64,000 nt of DNA from contig JALQPE010001948.1 of the NCBI GenBank assembly GCA_030407315.1, positions 124,001 to 188,000 on the forward strand, read 5' to 3'. The position numbers were made by a program, and so were the translations under genes. Shown here in pieces: positions 29,428-39,402 of the stretch. This stretch comes from Asparagopsis taxiformis. Taxonomy: Eukaryota > Rhodophyta > Florideophyceae > Bonnemaisoniales > Bonnemaisoniaceae. The notes below the pieces were generated by a model. It had not been told where the DNA came from, ran no database searches, and saw only the letters and a list, made by a program, of their open reading frames with translations. Position 1 is the first letter of the stretch, and the number at the start of each line of letters is the position of its first letter.

Positions 29428-30014
29428 AACTAGAACTTAAACAACCGGCTGAGAGAGTTGAATGATTGAGTATTTGTCATACGGTTCCTCTGGGGTGCGT
29501 GACACAGTCACCGGGTGGGGCAGTGACGGTAAATACAATCGGGATTTGAACACTGTAATTAAACAGTTTAGTGAGCCCACTGTGCACCTGTGCATTCCGC
29601 AGCCTTGATCAAGCGCGCCGCCGCTGCTATGGTCTTCTGTTCCCATTGTTTCTGGTAACCTTACGCCCATCCGCTCCCAGAGTACGATCGGGTGTCTGTG
29701 TTGAGCTCTGCTGTTACGGCTGCCACAAGAAACCTCTGTCGTCATCACTTGTTGTTACGTATGCTACGATACGCTGCTGTGGCCGTCGCTTTTTACGGAG
29801 AATACGACTTGATCCTGTTTTCCTGCATTGTTTTTACGGCTGCTACACGTTACTGTTGTTGTATTGCATTGCTCTTGCGACTGCCTCGACACGCTGCTAT
29901 CGTATTCTTCGCTTAATACAGATGCTCCGACTCGTTGGTTTTTCAATTGATACGGCTACCAACAACTCGCCACTGCAGTTTCTATATTTGTTCCGATCAA
30001 CTCTCTCTCCTCAC
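29428..30014 (+). repeat. left terminal inverted repeat of the MULE
   Basis: About 585 bp, matched in reverse complement by 34503-33943 plus the end piece at 39782-39804. In the part I compared base by base and by translation I saw one substitution (near 29710) and a 2-bp CT length change near the inner end. Internal short repeats (TTACGGCTGC at about 29713 and 29834, ACGCTGCT several times) may be transposase binding sites. Confidence 0.9.
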
Positions 30015-30194
30015 GAAACTTAATTCACCTCTGCCCAACCGCTCTATCCAAACGCAACGTTACTGTGATATTAATTGCTTTTCCTGCTGCGTTATTCGAC
30101 TGTTTTAAACAGAGTTTCCGTACATGGCCCTCTGGAAGATATCAGTAGATATCTAAACTGTTCCGATTAGTGTAGAGGCTCTCTTTTCTGGAAG

Positions 30195-30938
30195 ATGAGC
30201 GGATGTATCAACTCTAAGTCTACAGCGAGCAGTGGATCGGAGGTGCTTGAAAATGCAAAAGTCGCATACCATGATATGTTTACGGGGGAGTTTCCACCAG
30301 TTGAAGATGTCATCTTCTATTTAGTGGAGTTCTATGGAGTACCAATATCTGATCTAGAAGTGAAAGTTCACGAAATGTGCAATGGAGCACACTACGTTGC
30401 GGATGAAAACTTGTTCTGGGGAATCTACAAATATGGCATTGAAGGCACAATGTCAGTCATCGACGCCAAACGGCTGTTCTCTGCAAAATGTACTAAGTGT
30501 TTGAAACAAAAACAGAGCATAAGCTTCCTCACAATAGAACTTTCCATCAGCGCACACTGCAATCAATGCAGATGAACTTCAATAGTGAGTGAAGTTCCCA
30601 AGAAAATATACTCTTGTATTGACTTGGATGGCGTGGAGAGTCCTGAGAGATCAGTACATGAATGGCACTCTGCCAATCATATTGCAGCTGTTCATTTGCA
30701 GTTTCCAGTTGAATGCGTATACTCGAGTTGGATTTCATGCTCATTATTCAACTTATCTACTGAGTTTCGGTCCGCTAACGAAAGAAATCGTACAGAAAGA
30801 AGCCTTTTATCATTGATAAAGTCCATAGAAAGCTATGAATATGTGATGGACAAAGTGAAAATTGTAGGACCAGCCGGGATGGCGGTCACTAAGAGAGTTC
30901 TAGAATCGCTTGCCTTGTCAGGGCGTGTTGAACCGTAA
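30195..30938 (+). pseudogene. MULE accessory ORF with one in-frame stop
   Basis: From the ATG at 30195 the frame runs 126 codons to a TGA at 30573-30575 and then stays open in the same frame to 30938, so a single base change would make one protein of 247 residues. The first part ends in two Cys pairs (KCTKC and HCNQC) that look like a zinc ribbon; the second part (KKIYSCIDLDGV, FPVECVYSSW) is not recognised. No splice sites that remove the TGA are obvious. It may be a broken gene, a readthrough gene, or a shorter real product. Mutator elements often carry a second gene of this kind with an unclear role in insertion. Confidence 0.5.
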
Positions 30939-31673
30939 CGCGCTCGTGAACTTGCGTTTCGCACGTCGCTCGGTCGCGGAGGCGATCGGGTGGTACAACG
31001 GCGGAACGCGCAGGGTCGATCGCAACACGGGATTCGCGGGCCGGCGCAAGCTGTGATCTCAGGGGGAGATCACCGAGTAAACTCGAGCTCAACACGATCC
31101 ACGCAGGGGTCGTAAATCCCTGGCCTAGCGGTAGGCGACGCAACGCGCGGTCTCGCGGTGCGACGCAATTCGACAGTCGGTAAACGCGGCGCGCGCGCAC
31201 GTATGTCGGCGATCGTGAGCAATCCGCACGCAACGTTGTAACGCAATCGGTCCTCGCGACGCGCTCAACGCTTAACTCGTAGCTGCGAAAGTGCTGACTG
31301 TTTATTGGTAGGGTGCGAAGCCATGCGACCACTAATAGCTAACTTATTTGGGACAGGCTGTCCTTGTGTGGCCGGCCGGCGGCCCGCACGCTCGCACGCA
31401 AAAAGGGAAATATTTTGGGAAAAAGACTTTCGTCATAAAAAACCCCAAAAAAGGGAAGTAAAGGGAAATTCGCGGAAATCGCTACACGTGGCGCGGCTCG
31501 CGGTTTCGTGGCAACGTACGCGCGCACGCGCTCGCTTTGACGCTCCGTGACACGTAATCAAGGCGCCACGCGTACGCTCGCTTACTAAACTAACTCAAAC
31601 GGATGCTTGCGGACTAACGTAAACGCGCGCGCTCGCATCGGTTCCATCGACCAACTTAAATTGCACCACAAAA
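30939..31673. other. CG-rich non-coding segment inside the MULE
   Basis: Sharp shift from AT-rich coding to CG-rich sequence full of CGCTCG, ACGCG and GCGCGC, returning to AT-rich at about 31650. No gene seen. It probably holds the transposase promoter, or is a separate insertion. Confidence 0.5.
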
Positions 31674-31802
31674 ATGACTTCGTCCAGGTGGAAATGCAGT
31701 CAATTAAGAAAGGGAGTAGGCAATGAATTTGCAAAGCAGGATGGTGGTAAGAAGAGGTTGAGAACTTCTAAGAAGGAGTACAGCTGTGGAGGGATCTGTT
31801 AA
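31674..31802 (+). other. possible N-terminal exon of the MULE transposase
   Basis: ATG at 31674 opens a 42-codon frame rich in Lys/Arg (MTSSRWKCSQLRKG ... KKEYSCGGIC) that stops at 31802, overlapping the start of the transposase frame. It looks like the beginning of a DNA-binding zinc domain continued in the next frame, so either a short intron or a frameshift separates them. Confidence 0.4.
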
Positions 31803-33546
31803 TATTTGCTATGGAAGGCAGAGGAAGCTTAAAGTGAGTATTTCCCATGTACTATGTCATGAAAAGCCACAGTCATCACTTTTGATGACAGATGATGTGC
31901 GGAAGGCAATTTTAAAGATGGTGGATACTGGACTTTCACCTTTTCAAATTGCAATGCAACTGCGATCAGAGTTTAATGAGCCATTCAAGTACATGACCAT
32001 TTACAATATGTGGAGTGAACACATTGGATCTAAATTTCGAACCAGCAGAGATCCAATGGAATCAGCATTATCGTTTGTCAATAATGCTGATAATGTCAAG
32101 CTCGTACTGCACCTTTCGAACCCTTTTGCACTTGGAGTAGTTACTTCAATAGGCAACCAAATTTGTACCGAAATGAACATTGCTGAAGTGTTCATTGATT
32201 CCACTTATAAGACGAACTCTATGAGGCTTGAATTGTTCGCGATCATTGGGTCTGTGTTGGGTTCCGGCTTTCCTATTGCCTATCTACTTTTAGAAGGAGG
32301 GAGTGGAAGTACACTCCGCTCCAGACAGCAGTCTATTTCGGCATTTCTCCAAGCCGTTATATCAAAGCTCCCTGACCTTTGTCCAACATTTTTCTTCACG
32401 GATAAAGACTGGGGACAAATTAACGCGATTAGAAACGTCTTTAATATGCGTCCATGTATTTTTTTGTGGCATATGAAGCGCGCGATTAATCGCAAGCTGA
32501 ACACCCTGCGCAGAAGTGGAGAGAGATTAATACAAGGGAAGGAAGATGAATTGCTCCGACTAGTTTCTAAACACTACAATTATCATCCTTTCATTACGCC
32601 TCATTACAATTTGGAGAATGCTCTTCAATCTGCAAGAAATGACTTGGATTCATTTTGGGAAGGAATGGAGGAGTCCCAAATGAATTCTTATCTACTAGAA
32701 AATTGGTATTCCGACGAAGGATTCTTGATGTGGGGGAGACGGAATATGGGAGAAATTTCTATTGCGAAGACGACAATGATGGTCGAGGCACATTGGTCTA
32801 GATTGAAACGTATTTACTTACTGCCGTATAATCGTCCAAGATGTGACTTTTTAGTCTATGTACTATGTGCGAAGGTTTTACCACGTTTGTCTGCCGATTT
32901 TGAGCTGCTTTGCTCTGGAAAAAAGAAACCGGCCTGGTGGACAAACTTTGTCGCAGAATGGAATCGATCTTCAGTACTGCTACCGTCTCATTCATACTCT
33001 ACCAACCGACTACAGTGGACTTGCACATGCGAGAGTTTCCTAATGAGCCCATTTTTGCTTTGCAAACATCTGACATTTGGATTATCATGCCCGCAGTATC
33101 GTGATGTTCTGCGGAGTAGATCCCCCCCGTTCCTTGTCATTCGAAGACTTGAGAACTGTTTCAGAGCTAGCATCACTAGAGAGGACAAAGACCGTCAATC
33201 ACCATCAGTGAGCGTAGATCAGCGGACACATCCTGTCAGTAGCTCTATGATTCTGGGCCCAATTCTACCTCCAGCCAACTTTCAGGACACGTCCTGTTCA
33301 ACCACCCCTGATGGACAAGATTTGACCCATTCCAACACTGTCACTGAATTAGAAGAGATCCTCTCTTGGGGAATTACCCACGTGCGGGAGTTAGCAAGTA
33401 ACTCCTTTGCAACCCAACAGATCAATCATCTGTACAACACTGTGCTGGCACGTTACAGGAAGTACTACAAAAGAGTTACTGCGAACTTAAATGCTCATAT
33501 CACACCTCGCACATTTGAACACCCAGACGTAGTCTTCCTGCCATGA
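31786..33546 (+). CDS. MULE transposase with SWIM zinc finger
   Basis: The frame is open from 31762; the first in-frame ATG is at 31885 and the true start may lie in an upstream exon at 31674. The N-terminal 100 residues hold a Cys/His region (ICYGRQRKL, VLCHEK) typical of MULE DNA-binding domains. The core is the DDE-type MULE domain: FIDSTYKTN (first Asp), LFAIIGSVLGSGFPIAYLL, FFFTDKDWGQINAI (second Asp) and LWHMKRAINRKL. Near the C-terminus a SWIM finger reads CTCESFLMSPFLLCKH (C-x-C-xn-C-x-H). The frame is intact from there to the stop. It cuts and pastes the element by acting on the terminal inverted repeats. Whether the protein is still active depends on the 5' end. Confidence 0.85.
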   Translation: MEGSVNICYGRQRKLKVSISHVLCHEKPQSSLLMTDDVRKAILKMVDTGLSPFQIAMQLRSEFNEPFKYMTIYNMWSEHIGSKFRTSRDPMESALSFVNNADNVKLVLHLSNPFALGVVTSIGNQICTEMNIAEVFIDSTYKTNSMRLELFAIIGSVLGSGFPIAYLLLEGGSGSTLRSRQQSISAFLQAVISKLPDLCPTFFFTDKDWGQINAIRNVFNMRPCIFLWHMKRAINRKLNTLRRSGERLIQGKEDELLRLVSKHYNYHPFITPHYNLENALQSARNDLDSFWEGMEESQMNSYLLENWYSDEGFLMWGRRNMGEISIAKTTMMVEAHWSRLKRIYLLPYNRPRCDFLVYVLCAKVLPRLSADFELLCSGKKKPAWWTNFVAEWNRSSVLLPSHSYSTNRLQWTCTCESFLMSPFLLCKHLTFGLSCPQYRDVLRSRSPPFLVIRRLENCFRASITREDKDRQSPSVSVDQRTHPVSSSMILGPILPPANFQDTSCSTTPDGQDLTHSNTVTELEEILSWGITHVRELASNSFATQQINHLYNTVLARYRKYYKRVTANLNAHITPRTFEHPDVVFLP

Positions 33547-33942
33547 GTCCAACCGATTAGCAGTTCTTGAAATTTGGAATAAAAAACCAGTGAATTCTCC
33601 ATGTATGTTTCGTGATGGGATCCTTCAACAGGTCTTCATAATAAACCAGAAGCCAGCTTTCAAGCACATAATACACTTCATACGCCATTGAAGCATGAAT
33701 AGAACCTACCTAGTTCCACAGTTTATAATAATGTTAGACCTCGTAAGAAGTTTCTCGAGAATACCCATATAATCCACACATGACATCCAAGAATCAAAAC
33801 ATTACATCACAACCCCTCTTTACATCATCAAAAATAAGCTACTGAAGCTCTGAAACTTTGACAGACAGATACCGGATGTTTCAAATGGCTCCTAGTGATT
33901 CATTTCCACCATAGAAGATTGCTCTCTATCTCATATCACGTG

Positions 33943-34503
33943 TGAGGAGAGAGTTGATCGGAACAAATATAGAAACTGCAGTGGCGAGTTGTTGGTAGCC
34001 GTATCAATTGAAAAACCAACGAGTCGGAGCATCTGTATTAAGCGAAGAATACGATAGCAGCGTGTCGAGGCAGTCGCAAGAGCAATGCAATACAACAACA
34101 GTAACGTGTAGCAGCCGTAAAAACAATGCAGGAAAACAGGATCAAGTCGTATTCTCCGTAAAAAGCGACGGCCACAGCAGCGTATCGTAGCATACGTAAC
34201 AACAAGTGATGACGACAGAGGTTTCTTGTGGCAGCCGTAACAGTAGAGCTCAACACAGACACCCGATCGTACTCTGGGAGCGGATGGGCGTAAGGTTACC
34301 AGAAACAATGGGAACAGAAGACCATAGCAGCGGCGGCGCGCTTGATCAAGGCTGCGGAATGCACAGGTGCACAGTGGGCTCACTAAACTGTTTAATTACA
34401 GTGTTCAAATCCCGATTGTATTTACCGTCACTGCCCCACCCGGTGACTGTGTCACGCACCCCAGAGGAACCGTATGACAAATACTCAATCATTCAACTCT
34501 CTC
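33943..34503 (-). repeat. right terminal inverted repeat of the MULE, interrupted
   Basis: Reverse complement of the left repeat, broken at 34503 by the copia element. The missing outer end continues at 39782-39804. Joining the two pieces across the insertion restores the same outer end as on the left. Confidence 0.9.
34499..34503. repeat. copia target-site duplication, left copy (CTCTC)
   Basis: Five bases CTCTC just before the left LTR, repeated just after the right LTR at 39777-39781. Confidence 0.9.
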
Positions 34504-34629
34504 TGTTGAATGTTCGTCGTTGGATGCTCATGCATTTTATTGTTTGATCGTCGTCCTTGAGACGGTTTAAATACTCTTGCTAGTGTACTGTAATTGGATA
34601 TGCTGTAATGTTGGGATGATCATCCGACA
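34504..34629 (-). repeat. copia 3' LTR (126 bp)
   Basis: Starts TGTTGAATG and ends CATCCGACA; same length and sequence as the copy at 39651-39776. On the minus strand it follows pol. No polypurine tract of usual quality precedes it. Confidence 0.95.
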
Positions 34630-37600
34630 ACGAGTCTTGCTGGGCACGGTGCGGAGAAGGTTTGATCATCCGACAGTCGCCGCGCGCCGTGTCCGGCGAG
34701 AGTCGGAGTTGTGAGATATTGTGGCGATATTGAGCCGGCTTTAACGCTTTTGTGAGCATGTCTGCTGCATTCTTTTGTGACGGTGTATATTCTAGTTTGA
34801 CTTGTTTGCGGTTAATGAGTTCTTTCAGGAAATGGTATTTGACGTCAAGGTGTTTTGATTTAGGCGTAGGGTGGTCCGTGTTTGCCGTTGTAATGGCACT
34901 CATGTTGTCCATGTAAATTGTGGTTGGATTGTTTTCAGGATGTCGGAGATCGGCCAGTAAGTTTCTGATGCATAGGACATGTTGTCCGGTGTGATAGCCA
35001 GCCACGTACTCGGCTGCCCATGTGCTGGGTGCGATGAATCGTTGGCGTTTTGATTGCCATGCTATAGGTGAGCCATTATAAGTTATATATGTTCCAGTTG
35101 TGGACCGTCTTGTGTCGGCACAGGCTGCGAAATCGCTGTCTGAATATGCCTCGAGGTTTGATGTGTGTTTTGAGGAGTAGGATATGCCTTGTTCTTTCGT
35201 GCCGCTTAGATATTGAAGGACTCGTATTGCAGCAGTCCAGTGAGATTGTTTTGGTTTGTGTGCAAAACGACCAAGGTAGCCGGTGATGAATGCAATATCT
35301 GGCCGAGTTGAGTCAGCCAAATACCGCAGACTGCCGATAAGGCCGTGATAGTTGTGTATCTTTGTGTCCAGGGGTTTGTCATTGTCTGTTTGGGATAGTA
35401 ATGTGGATGCCATTGGTGTTGATGCCGGTCTGCAGTTTTCCATACCGAACTTGTGAAGTATTTGTGATATATAGGCTGGCTGTGAGATAGTTATAGACTC
35501 GGGTGTGCGTACTACTTTCCATCCCAGTATGTGATCGACTGGGCCCAAGTCTTTAAGGAGATACTTGGTTTGAATATGTTGTTTAGCGTGGTCGCGTAGT
35601 TCGGAGTCATTGGAAATGACTAGGAAATCATCCACGGTGATGACGAAAAATACGAATTTGCGTGCGTCAGTTGTTGACGTTAATAAATACGTGCTACTGT
35701 CACTTGAGAGTCGAGTGAAGTTGGTCAGCTGAAGGTGTTTAGAGAGTCCTTGAGAGAATATGTGGCATGCCTGACGTGCGCCGTACATATTTCCAGTGAG
35801 TTTGCCAACGCAACCGGGATACTTTATGGTTCCATCGAAGCGCGGGGGCTGATGAATGTATATTGTCTGGGAGTCGTTGAATGATTCGTGGAGAAACGCT
35901 GCTTCTAAATCCCAATGGTGCGCGTCATATCCGTGTGCAGCGGCCAATGCGAGAGCGACGCGTATTGCATCACGATCTGCGACGGGGGAGGATATGGAAT
36001 CAGGGTCGTAATGTTCATGTGGTTTCTGGAGGTCGCCGCGAACGTTGCAGCGTGTTTTTCTGGATATGGGGTTGCCATTAGAATCTGTCTTAGTTTTTAG
36101 CACTGTTTTGTAGGGGAGAATTTTGGTTGTTGGTGGTATGGAGGAGCGTGGAACATATGTAATCGTGCCTCTATGTTCGAGGTTATCGAGTTCTGCGTTC
36201 CATGACTTTGCCCATTCCGCACTATCGGGCGCATTGCGGGCTTCAGAGAGTGTTTTGGGTGATGTAAACGTAGGGTGCGGAAGGAGTTGTGCTGTATGAT
36301 GTGCTTGGTATGTGTGTGGATGGGTTGGTATCGTTTTAGTCGGGTCGGTATGCGGATCATACAGCTTGAAGTCGTGAACCCTGCATCGTGACACTGTGCA
36401 GGTAGATTTGTCGTATACATAGTAGTGATTGGCATCATAACGACCTATGTATTGCAGTAATGTCGCTCTGGGTTGCAGTTTGGTGAGGGGCTGGCGGTTG
36501 TAGACGAAACCAGATTGGCCAAATGGGAGAAAATTTGAGACGTCGGGAATGGAATTAGTCCAGAGTGATATGGGAGTTTGGCCATGGGCTGAATGGGGGG
36601 CGTGATTGTGATGCTCAGTGGCGGCGCGTAGTGCATAATCCCAGAGGTGGTGTGGCAGTTTGGAGGAGTGGAGCATTGAGCGGACAGTTTCTAGAAGAGT
36701 TCGGTTGACTCTTTCGGCTAAGGAATTCTCTTGCGGTGTATAGGGTGTGGTGGGGTGCGTAGCGACATGATTTTGGTTGTAGAAGGTTTGGAGGTCTTTG
36801 GAGAAGTATTCGCGGCCATTGTCCATGGTGATGTCAGTTATGCGATATGGGGTAGTGTGGTGTATATGTGATATGAAGTCTTTGATGTATGCTGCCGCCA
36901 GATTTTTGCGTGGTGCAATGTGAACATGGAGGTATCGGCTGAATTCGTCTATGAACGTTGCAAAGTATAGGTTTTTGTCGAGGGATTCGACTCGAAATGG
37001 CCCGCATATGTCAGTGTGGATGTGGGAACACAGAGAGGCTATACGTGGTCTGGAATGGAAAGGGGCTGACACTTGTTTACCGACTGCGCATCCAGTGCAG
37101 GTAATTTTTGGCGGTGGTTCTTTCAAGGTATTGGGGAGGCCAGTGACAAGTCCTTTGATGGCTAGTTGATGGATGCGTGAGGGGTGTAAGTGGCCAAGAC
37201 GAAGGTGCCAATTATGATAGTCCTGGACAGTGCGTGTGTGTGGTTTTTGTAATACAATTGAAGGTGTGACTTGCTGTGTGGGCATTGGTTGAAGTGTCTT
37301 GTTAGTGTGTGTGGCAGGGGCGATGTTTTGTGTTCGTGGAAGAGACCGGGAAGGGGTGGGTTGGGAGGGTATCGAAAAGGGTTTAGTTGACGGGGATGGC
37401 GAGGGTGGGCTAGCAGTTGGTTTGGTGCGGTTTACCTGTATAGCGGTGGTAGGTTGTTGCGTATTTGTTCTGCGTGATGAGGGACTGGGGTTGAGGATGG
37501 TTCTTTGTGGAGGGGGTAGACGCTTGCTGGGAGGTTGACGGAAATTAGAAGGCGGGATATGGGAAACGCGATTTTTAGTGCGTGCGATATGGCGTGTTGC

Positions 37601-37957
37601 AGCGCGGAATGGTTTGGGCACGGTGGTGTGTGGCCTCTGGGATGTGTTCCGCGGTTGTGTAGGGGTTTGCCAGAGGTATCCGGCGGTCGAAGAGTGCGTA
37701 TGCCATGACATTGGGAGATAAAGTGGGTTGTGGGGGGTCTTTTGGTAGTATGTGAGTGGTCGCGTTTGCGCTTGATGCCACGAGTAGTAGTGAGGAAATA
37801 AAGCCCGTTTTGTCTTGTGGCTTTGGCTTGGGTGATCCCTGGGGGTGGAGGAGGTTGTGGCCTTGTTATGTATGCAGCTTGTTTTTGGAAAACAACATCG
37901 TGATTGGATGTGAGCTGGCCTACTGAAAGGAGGTTGTGAGGTGCGTTGGGGAGACAT
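34580..37957 (-). CDS. copia pol: integrase, reverse transcriptase, RNase H
   Basis: 1,125 codons from an ATG at 37957, but the first roughly 230 codons overlap the gag frame and are Ser/Thr/Pro-rich, so real pol probably begins by frameshift from gag-pro. Order of domains: integrase zinc motif (WHLRLGHLHP ... CTGCAVGK), integrase core with HTDICGPF, MDNGREYF and the Glu in AERVNRTLLE; reverse transcriptase with WDLEAAFLHE and the catalytic VDD (ITVDDFLV); RNase H with YSDSDFAA, YMDNMSAI and KHLDVKYHFL. All catalytic acids are present and there is no internal stop. The 3' end of the frame runs into the LTR. Pol lies at -1 relative to gag. Confidence 0.92.
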   Translation of the reverse strand: MSPQRTSQPPFSRPAHIQSRCCFPKTSCIHNKATTSSTPRDHPSQSHKTKRALFPHYYSWHQAQTRPLTYYQKTPHNPLYLPMSWHTHSSTAGYLWQTPTQPRNTSQRPHTTVPKPFRAATRHIARTKNRVSHIPPSNFRQPPSKRLPPPQRTILNPSPSSRRTNTQQPTTAIQVNRTKPTASPPSPSPSTKPFSIPSQPTPSRSLPRTQNIAPATHTNKTLQPMPTQQVTPSIVLQKPHTRTVQDYHNWHLRLGHLHPSRIHQLAIKGLVTGLPNTLKEPPPKITCTGCAVGKQVSAPFHSRPRIASLCSHIHTDICGPFRVESLDKNLYFATFIDEFSRYLHVHIAPRKNLAAAYIKDFISHIHHTTPYRITDITMDNGREYFSKDLQTFYNQNHVATHPTTPYTPQENSLAERVNRTLLETVRSMLHSSKLPHHLWDYALRAATEHHNHAPHSAHGQTPISLWTNSIPDVSNFLPFGQSGFVYNRQPLTKLQPRATLLQYIGRYDANHYYVYDKSTCTVSRCRVHDFKLYDPHTDPTKTIPTHPHTYQAHHTAQLLPHPTFTSPKTLSEARNAPDSAEWAKSWNAELDNLEHRGTITYVPRSSIPPTTKILPYKTVLKTKTDSNGNPISRKTRCNVRGDLQKPHEHYDPDSISSPVADRDAIRVALALAAAHGYDAHHWDLEAAFLHESFNDSQTIYIHQPPRFDGTIKYPGCVGKLTGNMYGARQACHIFSQGLSKHLQLTNFTRLSSDSSTYLLTSTTDARKFVFFVITVDDFLVISNDSELRDHAKQHIQTKYLLKDLGPVDHILGWKVVRTPESITISQPAYISQILHKFGMENCRPASTPMASTLLSQTDNDKPLDTKIHNYHGLIGSLRYLADSTRPDIAFITGYLGRFAHKPKQSHWTAAIRVLQYLSGTKEQGISYSSKHTSNLEAYSDSDFAACADTRRSTTGTYITYNGSPIAWQSKRQRFIAPSTWAAEYVAGYHTGQHVLCIRNLLADLRHPENNPTTIYMDNMSAITTANTDHPTPKSKHLDVKYHFLKELINRKQVKLEYTPSQKNAADMLTKALKPAQYRHNISQLRLSPDTARGDCRMIKPSPHRAQQDSLSDDHPNITAYPITVH

Positions 37958-39402
37958 ACTGCTTGAGGTATGTTGAATGTTGTGTCGTTGTTAACACGGA
38001 TGGTGGCTGGTCCTTGATGTGTTGTGAGCGTATGGTCGCCGTTGGCCGTTATGGAGGGATTGGTGTGTGGGGTCATAGTCGGTTGTGGGTGACGTAAATG
38101 CGTCGGTATAGCGCCAGAGTCCAGTAAGTATGAAGAAGTGGAGGAGCCATTTATTGTACTGTCTGTCATATTTTGTTCATGCTGGTAATCGGATGATATG
38201 TGGGTGCCGTCATCCTGTTGTGGTAGTGGTGACGCATGGGAGGACTGTGGTAATTGGTATATGGTCGGTGGTGTGTGAGGCGCGATGACGTAGTGGGGTT
38301 CGGTGCTGTGGATAGGTGAGTGCATATAGTGCGGAGTGTAGTGATCCATGTTTTGGGGAAGTGAGGCTACGGCATGTGCGTTGTGAGTTGCACGAGCCGT
38401 TTTGTTGCGCGCATTTTGTTTCTGAAGGAGATTTCGTCTGGTGTAGCAGGATAGAGTTGAATGGGTCGCGGTGCCGTGGAGGGTACACCATTGGCCGTGG
38501 TAGCCATGCGGGGCGGGAATATGTGTGGCAAGCGTGGGTCTTGGTTGTGTTGAGGTGTATTTCGGTTTGTGTTGTGCTCGGAGTGATGGGTACCACTGGT
38601 GGCGGGGGAGGGGGGTTGTGTTAGGTTGATAGGGCGGTTGGGACGGAGGGGGGTAATGGGGTGTGTGAGGGTTGATCGATTGGTATGTCGGTGAGGGAAT
38701 TTGGTGTGGTGATGAGGGAGTGTGGGGTGTGGGAGTAGCTTTTTCATGCTCTACAAGCATGTTATAGACGAGTTCCAGGGATGGACGTCTTCCGTCGTGA
38801 AAGTTGTGGAAGTTGGCCAGTTCTCTTAGTAGAGAGTACCATTCGGGGAGGTGATGCAAACCATTTAGGACGAATTGTATGGTTGTTTGGTCGTCATCAA
38901 TGTTTGGGAATGCGGAGTGTAACATGATGTCACGTAGCTCATTATGCTGATCGATGTAGTTTTGGATAGGAGTTCCAGGTTTGTGCTTTAGCTCGTTTGC
39001 TCGTCGCCGGAGGTTTGCTTCAGAATGTTGAGGAGGTATTATTGATAACTTGTCCTTGAGGTAGTGATAGAGGATAGTTGGGGGGCTGTTGAGGAGGGTG
39101 GGGCTGATGGTCTTGAGGATGTCTTGTGAGAGGTGTGGGAGTATGAGCAGCCTGGTGAGTGCGATCTTGTGATGGTGTTCGTGGAGAGCGATTGGATCGT
39201 CAGGGGTAGGCGGTTGTGGGCCATGAAGGTAGGGAAGGAGATTGTGGATAGTTGCTAAGCTGTCCACAGTGTGGATCCATTGTAAGAGGTTGTTGTGGGT
39301 GAGTGGGGGTATGTCGAAATGGGTGGGGGTGGGGAGGGAAAGGGATGGGAGTGTGGAGGGTGCGGTGAGAGGTTGATTGGGTGGAGAGGGTGGTTGTGTC
39401 AT
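37432..39402 (-). CDS. copia gag and protease
   Basis: 656 codons from the ATG at 39402, 248 bases inside the 5' LTR edge. Residues 1-240 match the copia capsid region (NNLLQWIHTVDSLA, RANELKHKPGTPIQNY). A zinc-knuckle variant is at Cys306, His309, His314, Cys319 (C-x2-H-x4-H-x4-C instead of the usual CCHC). The aspartic protease motif D428-S-G-A (LLDSGA) follows, then NLLSVGQLTSNHDVVF, the usual link to integrase. The frame ends at 37432 within the segment overlapped by pol. In most copia elements gag and pol are one frame; here protease is fused to gag and pol is in the -1 frame. Confidence 0.88.
   Translation of the reverse strand: MTQPPSPPNQPLTAPSTLPSLSLPTPTHFDIPPLTHNNLLQWIHTVDSLATIHNLLPYLHGPQPPTPDDPIALHEHHHKIALTRLLILPHLSQDILKTISPTLLNSPPTILYHYLKDKLSIIPPQHSEANLRRRANELKHKPGTPIQNYIDQHNELRDIMLHSAFPNIDDDQTTIQFVLNGLHHLPEWYSLLRELANFHNFHDGRRPSLELVYNMLVEHEKATPTPHTPSSPHQIPSPTYQSINPHTPHYPPPSQPPYQPNTTPLPRHQWYPSLRAQHKPKYTSTQPRPTLATHIPAPHGYHGQWCTLHGTATHSTLSCYTRRNLLQKQNARNKTARATHNAHAVASLPQNMDHYTPHYMHSPIHSTEPHYVIAPHTPPTIYQLPQSSHASPLPQQDDGTHISSDYQHEQNMTDSTINGSSTSSYLLDSGAIPTHLRHPQPTMTPHTNPSITANGDHTLTTHQGPATIRVNNDTTFNIPQAVCLPNAPHNLLSVGQLTSNHDVVFQKQAAYITRPQPPPPPGITQAKATRQNGLYFLTTTRGIKRKRDHSHTTKRPPTTHFISQCHGIRTLRPPDTSGKPLHNRGTHPRGHTPPCPNHSALQHAISHALKIAFPISRLLISVNLPASVYPLHKEPSSTPVPHHAEQIRNNLPPLYR

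Noticed and set aside
29437..30023. Open frames inside the MULE inverted repeats, seen at both ends
   Set aside because: They are mirrored in the repeats, contain periodic short motifs and match no protein family.
34404..34420. B-box-like GTTCAAATCCC in the MULE inverted repeat
   Set aside because: The flanking bases do not form a T-arm stem and no A box lies upstream; same string occurs in both repeats as part of the element.
36097..36438. Short extra frame within pol
   Set aside because: Shadow of the pol frame in a His/Pro/Thr-rich region.
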